From the NCBI GenBank assembly GCA_946645735.1, contig CAMPCK010000003.1, positions 1-15,466 on the forward strand: a DNA stretch of 15,466 nucleotides, in the 5' to 3' direction. Below the pieces are notes generated by a model. The model was not told where the DNA came from, made no database searches, and worked only from the letters and a program-made list of their open reading frames with translations. Below are positions 1-7,165 of this stretch, in pieces. Source of the stretch: an uncultured Clostridia bacterium. Its GTDB lineage: Bacteria; Bacillota_A; Clostridia; Peptostreptococcales; Anaerovoracaceae. Made by a program: the position numbers and the translations under genes. Positions within the stretch are counted from its first letter, which is position 1. The number at the start of each line of letters is the position of its first letter.

Positions 1-7
1 GAAGGAT

Positions 8-745
8 ATGACTGATATGGACCTGAACGAAAGACTCTGGCTTGCTCAGGAGATCGAGAAGGGCGAGGATAACTATGTGCCTAACAAGGTCCTGGCGGCG
101 GTCCTCTATAACGAGATAGCCGATGCTGCCATGGATCCTGAATACGAGCCGGATCCCGATGACATGCAGGAAATAGATTCAGCAAAATCTGAAGCCATGA
201 CTCATCTCGGAAGGCTCATCCTTGAAGGCGCCTTCTTTGAAAGAGATGAGGAGAGGGCAAAAGAACTTTTCTCCATGGCTGCAGCTAAGCTCAACACGGA
301 AGCCATGGTGGAACTGGGACGTCTTGAAGAAAAGAACGATAACCCTGAAGGCGCAGCTGCTCTTTATCAGAAGGCTGCCATGATGGGTGAGACCCAGGGA
401 CTTGTGGAATTCGGAAGGATGATGCTCTATGGCCTTGGAGTTGAGAAGAACCCCGGAATGGCTGAAGAATGCTTCCTTAAGGCCAGCGACATGGGACTCG
501 GGGATGCCTTCTACTATCTGGGCTTAATGGCCGAGAAGGGCATGTTAAGAGAACCCGACGAGGAGAAGGCAGAATTCTATTACAGCCAGGGTGCAGACTT
601 CGATGACAGAAGATGCATGGATAAGATGATCGAACTTTTCGGAGGCCTTGAGGATGACGATGAAGATGACGACGATTATGAGGATCCGGAGGACGATCCC
701 TACATCTTTGACTTTTCCAAGGGACCCAGAGACTTAAGAAGCTGA
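8..745 (+). CDS. Sel1/TPR-like repeat protein with acidic C-terminus
   Basis: About 245 residues. The middle (about 64-200) is built from roughly four 33-36 residue helical repeats of the Sel1/TPR type: 'AMTHLGRLILEGAF', 'AMVELGRLEEKNDNPEGAA', 'GLVEFGRMMLYGLGVEKNPG', 'AFYYLGLMAEKGM'. Each has the LG-R and G-A/A-x-Y-x-KA pattern. Residues 214-229 are nearly all Asp/Glu. There is no signal peptide or membrane segment, so it is probably a cytoplasmic protein-protein scaffold; its partner is unknown. The start is uncertain. A GAAGGA at 1-6 sits too close to ATG 8 but about 10 bases before the in-frame ATG at 17. No in-frame stop separates the gene from the window edge, so it could also begin upstream. 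A shared hairpin terminator follows. Confidence 0.75.
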   Translation: MTDMDLNERLWLAQEIEKGEDNYVPNKVLAAVLYNEIADAAMDPEYEPDPDDMQEIDSAKSEAMTHLGRLILEGAFFERDEERAKELFSMAAAKLNTEAMVELGRLEEKNDNPEGAAALYQKAAMMGETQGLVEFGRMMLYGLGVEKNPGMAEECFLKASDMGLGDAFYYLGLMAEKGMLREPDEEKAEFYYSQGADFDDRRCMDKMIELFGGLEDDDEDDDDYEDPEDDPYIFDFSKGPRDLRS

Positions 746-829
746 AGAGGAAGACTATGAATAAAACTGATATTCTTTATTATCTATAAGAGATTCAGGT
801 CGGATAAAAAAACAGATAAATAAAAAACA

Positions 830-859
830 AGCTCCTGCTTACTTAAAGCAGGAGCTTTT
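830..859. terminator. Bidirectional intrinsic terminator between convergent genes
   Basis: An 11-bp perfect stem (AGCTCCTGCTT 830-840 with AAGCAGGAGCT 846-856) has a 5-base loop. It is flanked by TTTT on the + side and by a long A-run at about 820-829, which reads as a U-tract on the - strand. It lies between the 3' ends of the Sel1-repeat gene (+) and the racemase gene (-), so it can stop transcription from both sides. Confidence 0.85.
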
Positions 860-866
860 ATAATGC

Positions 867-1565
867 TCAGATATATGTCTTGCCGCAGGCTTCGATGCAT
901 TTCCTGGCCATGACCAGCATGGGGTCAGTATACCAGTCCCCGAGATTTTCATCGGCCTTTATTACGGAAAGCTCAGTACAGGCCAGAAGAACGCTGTCGC
1001 AGCCTGCCTTACGGAATTCTTTTTCTATAAGGCTGAAGGAAGCTTCGTCGTATCTCTTTCCTGCTTTGATGCAGTCGTAGATCTCGTGCATTACCAGTTT
1101 CTGTATCTTGTCTGAGGGGGTGAAAGGTTTCAGCCCCAGTGCTTCAAGGCGCTTCTGATAGAGGCCTGTTTTTATGGTACCGTCAGTGGCCATGATGCCT
1201 ATGGTTCCTCCGGGATAACGAAGGGCCATCTCAGCTGCGGTCTCACCGATCATATGTATGAAGGGGATGGAGACCCGGTCCTTGATCCTGTCAACGAAAA
1301 AGTGAGCAGTGTTGCAGGTGACAGCTATCATATGGCAGCCTGCGTCCTTTAAGAAAAGGGCATCCTTTAGAATCTGCTCATCGCAGGGACCGTAAGTGCC
1401 GCTCAGTATGGCTGATGTTCTGTCAGGCATTTTGGAGTCGCTTAAGAGGACAGTCTTTATGTGGTCCTGATCTTTTTCTGCCTGTATATGTTCAGTTATC
1501 ATTTTATAGAAGAGCATGGAAGCCATAGGGCCCATACCGCCCAGTATTCCGAGAGTTTTTTCCAT
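867..1565 (-). CDS. Aspartate/glutamate racemase family amino-acid racemase
   Basis: 232 residues, the usual length for the cofactor-independent Asp/Glu racemase family. The N-terminus 'LGILGGMGP' is the family signature. The two catalytic cysteines are present: Cys84 in 'AVTCNTAHFF' and Cys196 in 'LLACTELS'. Such enzymes interconvert L- and D-amino acids (aspartate, glutamate or, in YgeA-like members, other residues) by two-base Cys chemistry in the cytoplasm. The exact substrate cannot be read from sequence. The start is fixed by AGGAGGTG (1573-1580, - strand) seven bases upstream. It is divergent from the sensor kinase gene. A neighbouring thiolase yields D-alanine, so a D-amino-acid link is possible but unproven. 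Confidence 0.88.
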   Translation of the reverse strand: MEKTLGILGGMGPMASMLFYKMITEHIQAEKDQDHIKTVLLSDSKMPDRTSAILSGTYGPCDEQILKDALFLKDAGCHMIAVTCNTAHFFVDRIKDRVSIPFIHMIGETAAEMALRYPGGTIGIMATDGTIKTGLYQKRLEALGLKPFTPSDKIQKLVMHEIYDCIKAGKRYDEASFSLIEKEFRKAGCDSVLLACTELSVIKADENLGDWYTDPMLVMARKCIEACGKTYI

Positions 1566-1590
1566 TTATATGCACCTCCTGAACTGCCAA

Positions 1591-1604
1591 AAAACCCGGG
1601 TTTT
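1591..1604. promoter_or_regulatory. 14-bp perfect palindrome in the racemase leader
   Basis: AAAACCCGGGTTTT is a perfect dyad between the candidate -10 box of the leftward racemase gene (TATACT on the - strand, 1612-1617) and its ribosome binding site. The position suggests an operator. It is not a terminator, because it has no long stem-loop and lies upstream of the gene. Confidence 0.35.
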
Positions 1605-1661
1605 CAATGTGAGTATAGGATAGGAATACTAATATTCTAATACAAGAGTTTTAAAATGACA

Positions 1662-1692
1662 ATTCAAAAACGCTTTTTGGTTGTTTTTGAAT
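1662..1692. promoter_or_regulatory. Inverted repeat covering the -35 of the kinase promoter
   Basis: ATTCAAAAAC (1662-1671) and GTTTTTGAAT (1683-1692) form perfect 10-bp arms with an 11-base spacer. The right arm covers the -35 hexamer of the promoter for the two-component genes. This is the geometry expected of a repressor or autoregulatory site; the binding protein is unknown. Confidence 0.4.
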
Positions 1693-1709
1693 GTTTTTTG
1701 ATGTATAAT
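1681..1709 (+). promoter_or_regulatory. Sigma-70-type promoter for the two-component operon
   Basis: TTGTTT (1681-1686), a 17-base spacer, and TATAAT (1704-1709). Transcription should begin near 1716, about 37 bases before the preferred ATG of the kinase. Confidence 0.6.
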
Positions 1710-1752
1710 AAACAGGAAAAATATTTCCAATCCTTCAGTGAGGAAACTTGCC

Positions 1753-3804
1753 ATGAAAATCCGAAATTATATGAAAGAATTTTCATCTAAATATACCGTA
1801 AGGATAATTACCATAGCTGTAGTTGCTTTTCTTATAGTTACGGGTATCCTTCTCATCAAAGCAAACCTGAACGCCAGGGAGGATGAGAAGTATAAGGAGA
1901 TCCTGGAAAAATACATTGAAGAAAAGGGTACTCTGATCTACGGCGCTGATGACAGTGCGCCGCCTCTGAGGTTCGTTGACGATGACGGCGTTTACAAAGG
2001 CGTTGTAGTAGACATGGTAAATCAGCTTTCTCTTGAGATGGGAATTGAGATACGCTGTGTTCCTTTCAAGTGGGAGGACGCCTTAAGAAGCCTCAAGGAA
2101 GGCAGGACGGACATGTGTGACATGTTCATGAGTGAGGAGAGAAGCAAGAGCTACGTTTTCAGCGATCCTTTGTATAATCTGAGAACTGTAATGGTCATAT
2201 CCATCGGAGACGAGTATAGCCTTGACGATATCAATCACCTTAAGATCGCCACTCAGAAGGGCGACTATGCAAATGAATATCTTAATGAGCATTATCCTGA
2301 TGCGGAGCTCGTCTATGTACACGACGTAGGAGAGGCTCTGAATGAGCTCATGGAAGACAAGGTTGACGCTGTAATAGGAGACGAGCCGGTACTTCTTTAT
2401 TACGCTGATAAAAAGGACATTGAAGACAAGCTGACATTCCTGGGTACGTCTCTTTATGAACTTCCCTGTGTACTTGCGCTTCCCAAGAGCGAGGAGGACC
2501 TTCTTCCTGTGATCAATCACGCCATTGAAGCGGTCAAGTCGACTGATGCCATTGAAAAGATACAGCAGAAATGGTTCACTATTTCTGCGCCCATCACCAT
2601 GAGAGAAGAGAATACCCTTGCTTTAAGGATCGTTTTGTTCGGCTTTATAGCTGTATTTCTTGTAGCTCTGTTCTTCTATCTCAACTCTCTCAGATTAAGG
2701 CATATGGTTGATGACAGAACCAGGGAACTAAACGGCAAGAACCAGGAGCTTCAGTTCATCTTTGACAGCATGGCTGAGGGAATCATACTCCTGGACTCTA
2801 AAGGTGAAGTCATAAACGGAAATTCGGGATTTTTTGAATCAGAAAAAAGCGATGCAGGAGACACCATAAGATGTTCTGACTATCTTAAAAAATACTGCAG
2901 CTATGAAGGCTGCATGGGTATGCCGGACAAATGCTCTGAGGGCTGCATAGTCCATGACTGCCTTAAGGAAGACCGGGAGATCACTGTAAAGAGACAGACC
3001 GGAGCCAGGTTCTATGAGATTAAGGCTGCGCCCACCAGCATCACGGATATAGCAGGTGATGAGAAGGCGGTCCTCGTAGTAGTCAGAGACATAACTCTTG
3101 ATGAAATAAACGACAAGAAGCTTCTCCAGAACTCCAAAATGGCTGCCGTAGGCCAGCTGGCCGCAGGGATGGCTCACCAGATCAAGAATCCTCTTGGAGT
3201 AATCAGAACCCAGAGCTACCTCTTAAGAAGAGGAAAGGGCGAGGATGAGTACGTGACAAATTCATTGGACTATATAGATGACAGCGTCAAGCGTGCAGCA
3301 TCCATCATCGATAACGTCATGAATTTCTGGCGTATGTCGGATGATACCATAAAGGAAGTAAAGGTGAAGGAATTCTTTGAATCCCTGAAGGCCCTGAACG
3401 AGGGAAGCTTCAAGAGAAAGAAGGCCAGCCTCAACATATCCGTCAGAGATGATCTAGTTATAAGATCCTATCCCGAGTCTCTCAAGCATATTTTCCATAA
3501 CCTGATTTCCAACGGCCTTGATGCTCTTGATGAAGGCGGCAGGGTGGATATAACGGCAGATGACTATCCGGAAGGCATAATCGTTAAGGTGAAGGACAAC
3601 GGCTGCGGAATCGACGAGGAGAATCTCAAGAACCTGTACAATCCCTTCTTTACGACAAAGGAACCCGGCGAAGGAACGGGTCTTGGCATGTTCGTAATTT
3701 ATTCAGAAGTGGAAAAAATAGGCGGCACCGTTGAAGTAAGCTCTGAGGTGGGCAAAGGCACTGAGTTCAGGGTGATGATACCTAAGGAAAGGGAAGAACA
3801 ATGA
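1753..3804 (+). CDS. Sensor histidine kinase with extracellular amino-acid-binding (SBP_bac_3) domain and PAS domain
   Basis: NtrB-type membrane kinase. A GTG at 1738 is in frame, but GAGGA at 1740-1744 places the ribosome on ATG 1753, eight bases away. Residue numbers here count from the GTG. TM1 is about 21-40 and an SBP_bac_3 domain about 56-282. Its Arg135 ('[12 protein letters not shown]') and Asp215 ('VIGDEP') sit where this family binds the alpha-carboxylate and alpha-amino groups. TM2 is about 294-314. A PAS domain (about 335-455) carries six cysteines within residues 379-408. The kinase core has His480 in '[11 protein letters not shown]', the N box '[11 protein letters not shown]', 'DNGCGID', and '[14 protein letters not shown]'. 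Inferred role: an outside amino acid sets phosphorylation of the adjacent activator, with which it overlaps by ATGA. Confidence 0.92.
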   Translation: MKIRNYMKEFSSKYTVRIITIAVVAFLIVTGILLIKANLNAREDEKYKEILEKYIEEKGTLIYGADDSAPPLRFVDDDGVYKGVVVDMVNQLSLEMGIEIRCVPFKWEDALRSLKEGRTDMCDMFMSEERSKSYVFSDPLYNLRTVMVISIGDEYSLDDINHLKIATQKGDYANEYLNEHYPDAELVYVHDVGEALNELMEDKVDAVIGDEPVLLYYADKKDIEDKLTFLGTSLYELPCVLALPKSEEDLLPVINHAIEAVKSTDAIEKIQQKWFTISAPITMREENTLALRIVLFGFIAVFLVALFFYLNSLRLRHMVDDRTRELNGKNQELQFIFDSMAEGIILLDSKGEVINGNSGFFESEKSDAGDTIRCSDYLKKYCSYEGCMGMPDKCSEGCIVHDCLKEDREITVKRQTGARFYEIKAAPTSITDIAGDEKAVLVVVRDITLDEINDKKLLQNSKMAAVGQLAAGMAHQIKNPLGVIRTQSYLLRRGKGEDEYVTNSLDYIDDSVKRAASIIDNVMNFWRMSDDTIKEVKVKEFFESLKALNEGSFKRKKASLNISVRDDLVIRSYPESLKHIFHNLISNGLDALDEGGRVDITADDYPEGIIVKVKDNGCGIDEENLKNLYNPFFTTKEPGEGTGLGMFVIYSEVEKIGGTVEVSSEVGKGTEFRVMIPKEREEQ

Positions 3805-5159
3805 GCAAGTATATAAGGATCCTTATCGTGGATGATGAGAAGGCGAGCAGGGAGTCTCTCAAGATGCTTCTTGACAGCGTGGGATACAGTACGGAAATTG
3901 CCGAATCCGGCGAGGAAGCTTTGAGACTTCTTAAGACTGAACCCTTCAACATAGTGGTGACAGACCTGATGATGCCTGAAATGGACGGCATACAGCTTCT
4001 CAAAATAATAAAGAGCCAGCTTCTAATAAACGTGGAGGTTATCATGGCAACGGGATACGCCAGCGTTGAGTCGGCTATTGAAGCCATGAGAGAAGGGGCT
4101 TTCGGATATTTCATCAAAGGAAACAGTCCGGAGGAACTCCTTAAGGAAATTGAAAAGGCTGTAAACGTCATGGGGGCGGAGCGCGAGGATGAGGAGAACC
4201 GCGGCAAGTATCTCCTTACAACGAAGAGCCTCAGAATGGGCAAGATCTGGAATATGGTCGACCTGGTGGCCCAGGCCAATGCTCCCGTCCTCATAACCGG
4301 AGAATCCGGTACAGGAAAGGAAATAATTGCTGAGCAGATCCATTTAAGAAGCGCAAGAAAGGATGCGCCCTTTATTGCCGTAAACTGCCAGCAGTTTCCC
4401 GACACTCTCATAGAATCAGAACTTTTCGGCCACGAAAAGGGCGCTTTCAGCGGGGCTTCCGCAAGAAGAATAGGAAAGCTGGAACAGGCCTCCGGCGGAA
4501 CTCTTTTTCTCGATGAGATCGGTGACGTCAACATAAGCACCCAGACCAAACTTCTGAGGATACTTGAAAACAAGGTCGTGGAAAGGCTCGGTTCTGACAA
4601 GGGAATCCCCGTGGATTTCAGACTGATCTCCGCAACCAACAGACCCATCAGGGAAATGATAGAACAGGGCAGTTTCAGGGAAGATTTCTATTACAGACTG
4701 AACACCATAGAAATAAACGTACCGCCCTTAAGAGAGCGCAAGGAGGATCTTCCTGACCTTATCGATTTCTTCGTTTCAAAGTACTCGGCTGAACTGGGGA
4801 AGACCTTCAGGGGAATTGAAGATTCCACCATGGAGTTCCTTCTTGAAAATGATTACAGAGGAAACATCAGGGAACTGAGAAACATCATCGAGAGAATGGT
4901 TATCCTTTCCAAAAACGAGGGCTGGCTTGCCATGCAGGAAACTGCAGATCAGGACGGGATCAAAGGCCGCCATACGGGAAGCCACCTGTCATACAAGGCA
5001 GCCAAGGCGAAGTTTGAAAAGGATTACATCAGGGAGATGCTCGCTGAATTCGAGGGCAATATCACAAGGGCAGCCGAGAATATGGGCCTGAGCAGAAGGC
5101 AGCTTTTCAATAAAATTACCGAGTATGAAATAGATACAGAGGAATACAAGGAAAAATAA
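3801..5159 (+). CDS. NtrC-family sigma-54-dependent response regulator
   Basis: 452 residues in the classic three-part layout. The receiver domain (1-120) has Asp11/Asp12, phospho-acceptor Asp55 ('VVTDLMMPEMDG'), Thr84 and Lys106. The AAA+ domain (about 138-375) has Walker A 'GESGTGKE' (167-174), the sigma-54 contact loop 'GAFSGA' (214-219, Ser where most members have Thr), Walker B 'GGTLFLDEI' (232-240), and 'FREDFYYRL' with the arginine fingers. A Fis-type helix-turn-helix ends the protein ('GNITRAAENMGLSRRQLFNKI', about 419-439). It is translationally coupled to the kinase (4-base overlap). The sigma-54 promoter lies only about 120 bases beyond its stop, so the ortA-ortB-nhaC operon is its obvious target. 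Confidence 0.94.
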   Translation: MSKYIRILIVDDEKASRESLKMLLDSVGYSTEIAESGEEALRLLKTEPFNIVVTDLMMPEMDGIQLLKIIKSQLLINVEVIMATGYASVESAIEAMREGAFGYFIKGNSPEELLKEIEKAVNVMGAEREDEENRGKYLLTTKSLRMGKIWNMVDLVAQANAPVLITGESGTGKEIIAEQIHLRSARKDAPFIAVNCQQFPDTLIESELFGHEKGAFSGASARRIGKLEQASGGTLFLDEIGDVNISTQTKLLRILENKVVERLGSDKGIPVDFRLISATNRPIREMIEQGSFREDFYYRLNTIEINVPPLRERKEDLPDLIDFFVSKYSAELGKTFRGIEDSTMEFLLENDYRGNIRELRNIIERMVILSKNEGWLAMQETADQDGIKGRHTGSHLSYKAAKAKFEKDYIREMLAEFEGNITRAAENMGLSRRQLFNKITEYEIDTEEYKEK

Positions 5160-5195
5160 TTCCGCGATGGTAATTTTTTTCCATGTATAAAAATG

Positions 5196-5205
5196 AACTG
5201 CAGTT
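5196..5205. promoter_or_regulatory. Possible upstream activator site (AACTGCAGTT palindrome)
   Basis: A perfect 10-bp dyad centred about 80 bases upstream of the -24 element of the sigma-54 promoter, a typical distance for an NtrC-family activator site. It is the clearest palindrome in this short spacer other than the terminator. Only one copy is near, and CTGCAG also occurs within genes here, so the call is weak. Confidence 0.25.
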
Positions 5206-5237
5206 TATAAATCAGCCTATATATACATAAAATATTC

Positions 5238-5265
5238 AAAAAGACCGTATAAACGGTCTTTTTTT
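5238..5265 (+). terminator. Intrinsic terminator after the response regulator
   Basis: GACCGT (5243-5248) pairs with ACGGTC (5253-5258) around a 4-base loop. The stem is extended by an A-run and T-run to 11 bp, and the T-run continues for seven bases. It separates the regulator operon from the sigma-54 promoter that starts 15 bases later. Confidence 0.85.
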
Positions 5266-5279
5266 GTATAAAAGCATTT

Positions 5280-5295
5280 TGGCACAGAAATTGCT
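5280..5295 (+). promoter_or_regulatory. Sigma-54 (RpoN) -24/-12 promoter of the ortA-ortB-nhaC operon
   Basis: TGGCAC (5280-5285), five bases, then TTGCT (5291-5295). This matches the consensus TGGCAC-N5-TTGCW at every conserved position, including the invariant GG and GC. The GC at 5293-5294 sets transcription start near 5306, giving a leader of about 55 bases before ortA. No competing TTGACA/TATAAT pair is evident. It directly follows a gene for a sigma-54 activator, which strengthens the call. Confidence 0.88.
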
Positions 5296-5360
5296 CTTAT
5301 ATTTTAGCGTAATAAAGTTATTTATTATTCAATAATCATAATATTAAGGAGATGATACCA

Positions 5361-5666
5361 ATGGCAAAGAAAGGTGATTGGGTACGCATTCATAAGGTCG
5401 TTCTTAAAGCGGCTGACAGAACTGCAAGACTCCCCGAAGACACTACTCACTGCGACTATGAAATGTGGGTAAAAGGAACTCTTGTGAATGAAACTGCAGA
5501 GATCGGTGACGAGGTCACAGTAATCTCCGCAACTGACCGTGAAGAGACAGGAACTCTCATAGAAGTAGGTCCTTACTACACACACAGCTATGGTAAATTT
5601 GTTCCTGAGATCATAGAAATCGACAAGAGACTCAGAAAAATCATGAACTTTGGAGGTGAAGAATAA
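5361..5666 (+). CDS. ortA: 2-amino-4-oxopentanoate thiolase, small (alpha) subunit
   Basis: About 101 residues starting 'MAKKGDWVRIHKVVLKAADRT', the usual size and opening of OrtA. An earlier in-frame ATG at 5352 directly abuts the AAGGAG (5346-5351), so ATG 5361, nine bases away, is preferred. OrtA pairs with OrtB. Together they cleave 2-amino-4-oxopentanoate with CoA to acetyl-CoA and D-alanine, the last step of ornithine fermentation in Clostridium sticklandii. The small subunit is beta-rich and has no cofactor motif of its own. Its stop overlaps the ortB start by one base (TAATG), so the two are co-translated. It is the first gene after the sigma-54 promoter. Confidence 0.88.
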   Translation: MAKKGDWVRIHKVVLKAADRTARLPEDTTHCDYEMWVKGTLVNETAEIGDEVTVISATDREETGTLIEVGPYYTHSYGKFVPEIIEIDKRLRKIMNFGGEE

Positions 5667-7081
5667 TGGCTAAGCTCGCAAAAGATTATGATTCCGTAAT
5701 GGAAAGAGCACCTGAAATTATGAAGGCCTCCTTAGGACTTGACTTCGAGAAGTTCGAGTCCGGTTCAGTAGCTTTTGACTACGATGCTCTTATGAAAGCA
5801 ACAGGATACACTCTTGAAGAAGTTGACACCATACAGTCCAGAACCGGAGTTGGCCATACACCTCTTCTTGAATTAAGAAATATAACGAAGCTTGCAAGAA
5901 AGTATGCCAAGCCCGGATACGGTGCAACCATCCTTGTAAAGGATGAGGCAGCCAATGCTTCCGGATCCTTCAAGGACAGACGTGCAGCCTGCGCTGTAGC
6001 TCACGCCAAGAAGCTTGGATACAAGGGCGTTATCGCTGCTACTTCCGGAAACTATGGTGCAGCTGTTGCTTCCCAGGCTGCTATGCAGGGAATGAAGTGC
6101 ATCATCGTTCAGGAATGTTATGACTCCCACGGAGTAGGCCAGCCGGAAATCGTAGAGAAGGCAAGAAAGTGCGAAGCTCTCGGAGCAGAAGTTATCCAGC
6201 TCACCGTAGGACCTGAGCTTTTCTACGAGCACCTTTCAGTAATGGAAGATTCCGGATACTTCAACGCATCCCTTTATTCTCCCTTCGGAATCGCAGGCGT
6301 TGAGACCCTGGGATATGAAATTGCCATGGACTGCCGCAAAAAATACGGAAAGGATCCCGCTATGGTAGTCTGCACACATGCAGGCGGCGGAATGGTTACA
6401 GGTACTGCAAGAGGCCTCATCAAGGCAGGATGCAAGGATACAGAAGTAGTTGCAGCATCCATTGACCTTACAGGACTCCACATGGCATCCGATGAACAGT
6501 TCAACAAGAAGTCCTGCACCACAGGACACACCGGATTCGGCGTTCCTCACGCAACAAATCCTGATACAGGCGACGTTCCCCGTTCAGCAGCCCGTCCCTT
6601 AAGATACATGGACAGATACGTTTCCATCACTCAGGGAGAAGTAATGTTTATGACAGAAATGCTGGCAAACCTTGAAGGAATGGAGAGAGGCCCTGCAGGA
6701 AACACAGCACTTGCAGCTGCATTCTCACTTGCTCAGGAACTTCCTGAAGATGCACTCCTCGTTGTTACTGAAACAGAGTACACAGGAGCAGGCAAGCACA
6801 TCCAGCCTCAGCTTGACTTCGCAAGAGACAACGGAATCGAGATCAGATTCGGAGATCCTTCAGAGGATGTTCCCGGAAAGAATATTATTCTTCCCGATGA
6901 TCCTGGCCTCTTCAGAGTAAAGGACATGGATCTCAAGCACATGAAGAAGTCTCTCATCAAGAAGTCCGTACAGAGGGCAAAGGGAGCTTTAACAGAGGAA
7001 GATATCGAATTCCTCATCGCAGACACCAAGTCTGACAGAGCTTTCGTTGAAGAAACTCTTAAGGAACTTGGAAGACTTTAG
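5666..7081 (+). CDS. ortB: 2-amino-4-oxopentanoate thiolase, PLP-dependent large (beta) subunit
   Basis: 471 residues, full length for OrtB. It has the fold-type II PLP enzyme pattern. Lys103 in 'NASGSFKDRRA' is the expected Schiff-base lysine, 'ATSGNYGAA' (about 125-133) is the substrate/cofactor loop, and 'HAGGGMVTGTARG' (238-250) is the phosphate-binding glycine loop. The N-terminal 'GVGHTPLLELRNI' resembles threonine-synthase relatives, the main alternative. The overlapping small ortA gene and the NhaC neighbour favour the thiolase. A strong GGAGGTG (5652-5658) lies inside ortA. Product chemistry (D-alanine plus acetyl-CoA) is known for the family, not shown here. The genes supplying its substrate in the ornithine route are absent from the window. 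Confidence 0.9.
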   Translation: MAKLAKDYDSVMERAPEIMKASLGLDFEKFESGSVAFDYDALMKATGYTLEEVDTIQSRTGVGHTPLLELRNITKLARKYAKPGYGATILVKDEAANASGSFKDRRAACAVAHAKKLGYKGVIAATSGNYGAAVASQAAMQGMKCIIVQECYDSHGVGQPEIVEKARKCEALGAEVIQLTVGPELFYEHLSVMEDSGYFNASLYSPFGIAGVETLGYEIAMDCRKKYGKDPAMVVCTHAGGGMVTGTARGLIKAGCKDTEVVAASIDLTGLHMASDEQFNKKSCTTGHTGFGVPHATNPDTGDVPRSAARPLRYMDRYVSITQGEVMFMTEMLANLEGMERGPAGNTALAAAFSLAQELPEDALLVVTETEYTGAGKHIQPQLDFARDNGIEIRFGDPSEDVPGKNIILPDDPGLFRVKDMDLKHMKKSLIKKSVQRAKGALTEEDIEFLIADTKSDRAFVEETLKELGRL

Positions 7082-7090
7082 TCATTAAGC

Positions 7091-7112
7091 GGGGAGGCCT
7101 GAAAGCCTCCCC
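7091..7112 (+). other. GC-rich intercistronic hairpin without a U-tract
   Basis: GGGGAGGC (7091-7098) pairs perfectly with GCCTCCCC (7105-7112) around CTGAAA. It is followed by CGGGAAAATAT rather than a T-run. It sits between ortB and the antiporter gene and looks more like an mRNA processing or stability element, or a partial brake, than a full terminator. Confidence 0.6.
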
Positions 7113-7165
7113 CGGGAAAATATATTAATCATCATTAATTCTTAGTTTTATTCAGGAGGACTAAA

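Noticed and set aside
757..789. Ten-codon ORF (MNKTDILYYL) after the Sel1-repeat gene, with AGAGGAAG upstream
   Set aside because: Too short to support without conservation; it may be chance in an AT-rich spacer.
1738..1752. GTG 1738 as the kinase start
   Set aside because: The GTG overlaps the only good ribosome site (GAGGA 1740-1744), which is correctly spaced for ATG 1753.
3782..4648. Leftward open frame (288 codons) opposite the response regulator
   Set aside because: It lies wholly on the complement of a strongly conserved NtrC-type gene, with low-complexity Ser/Leu composition and no ribosome site.
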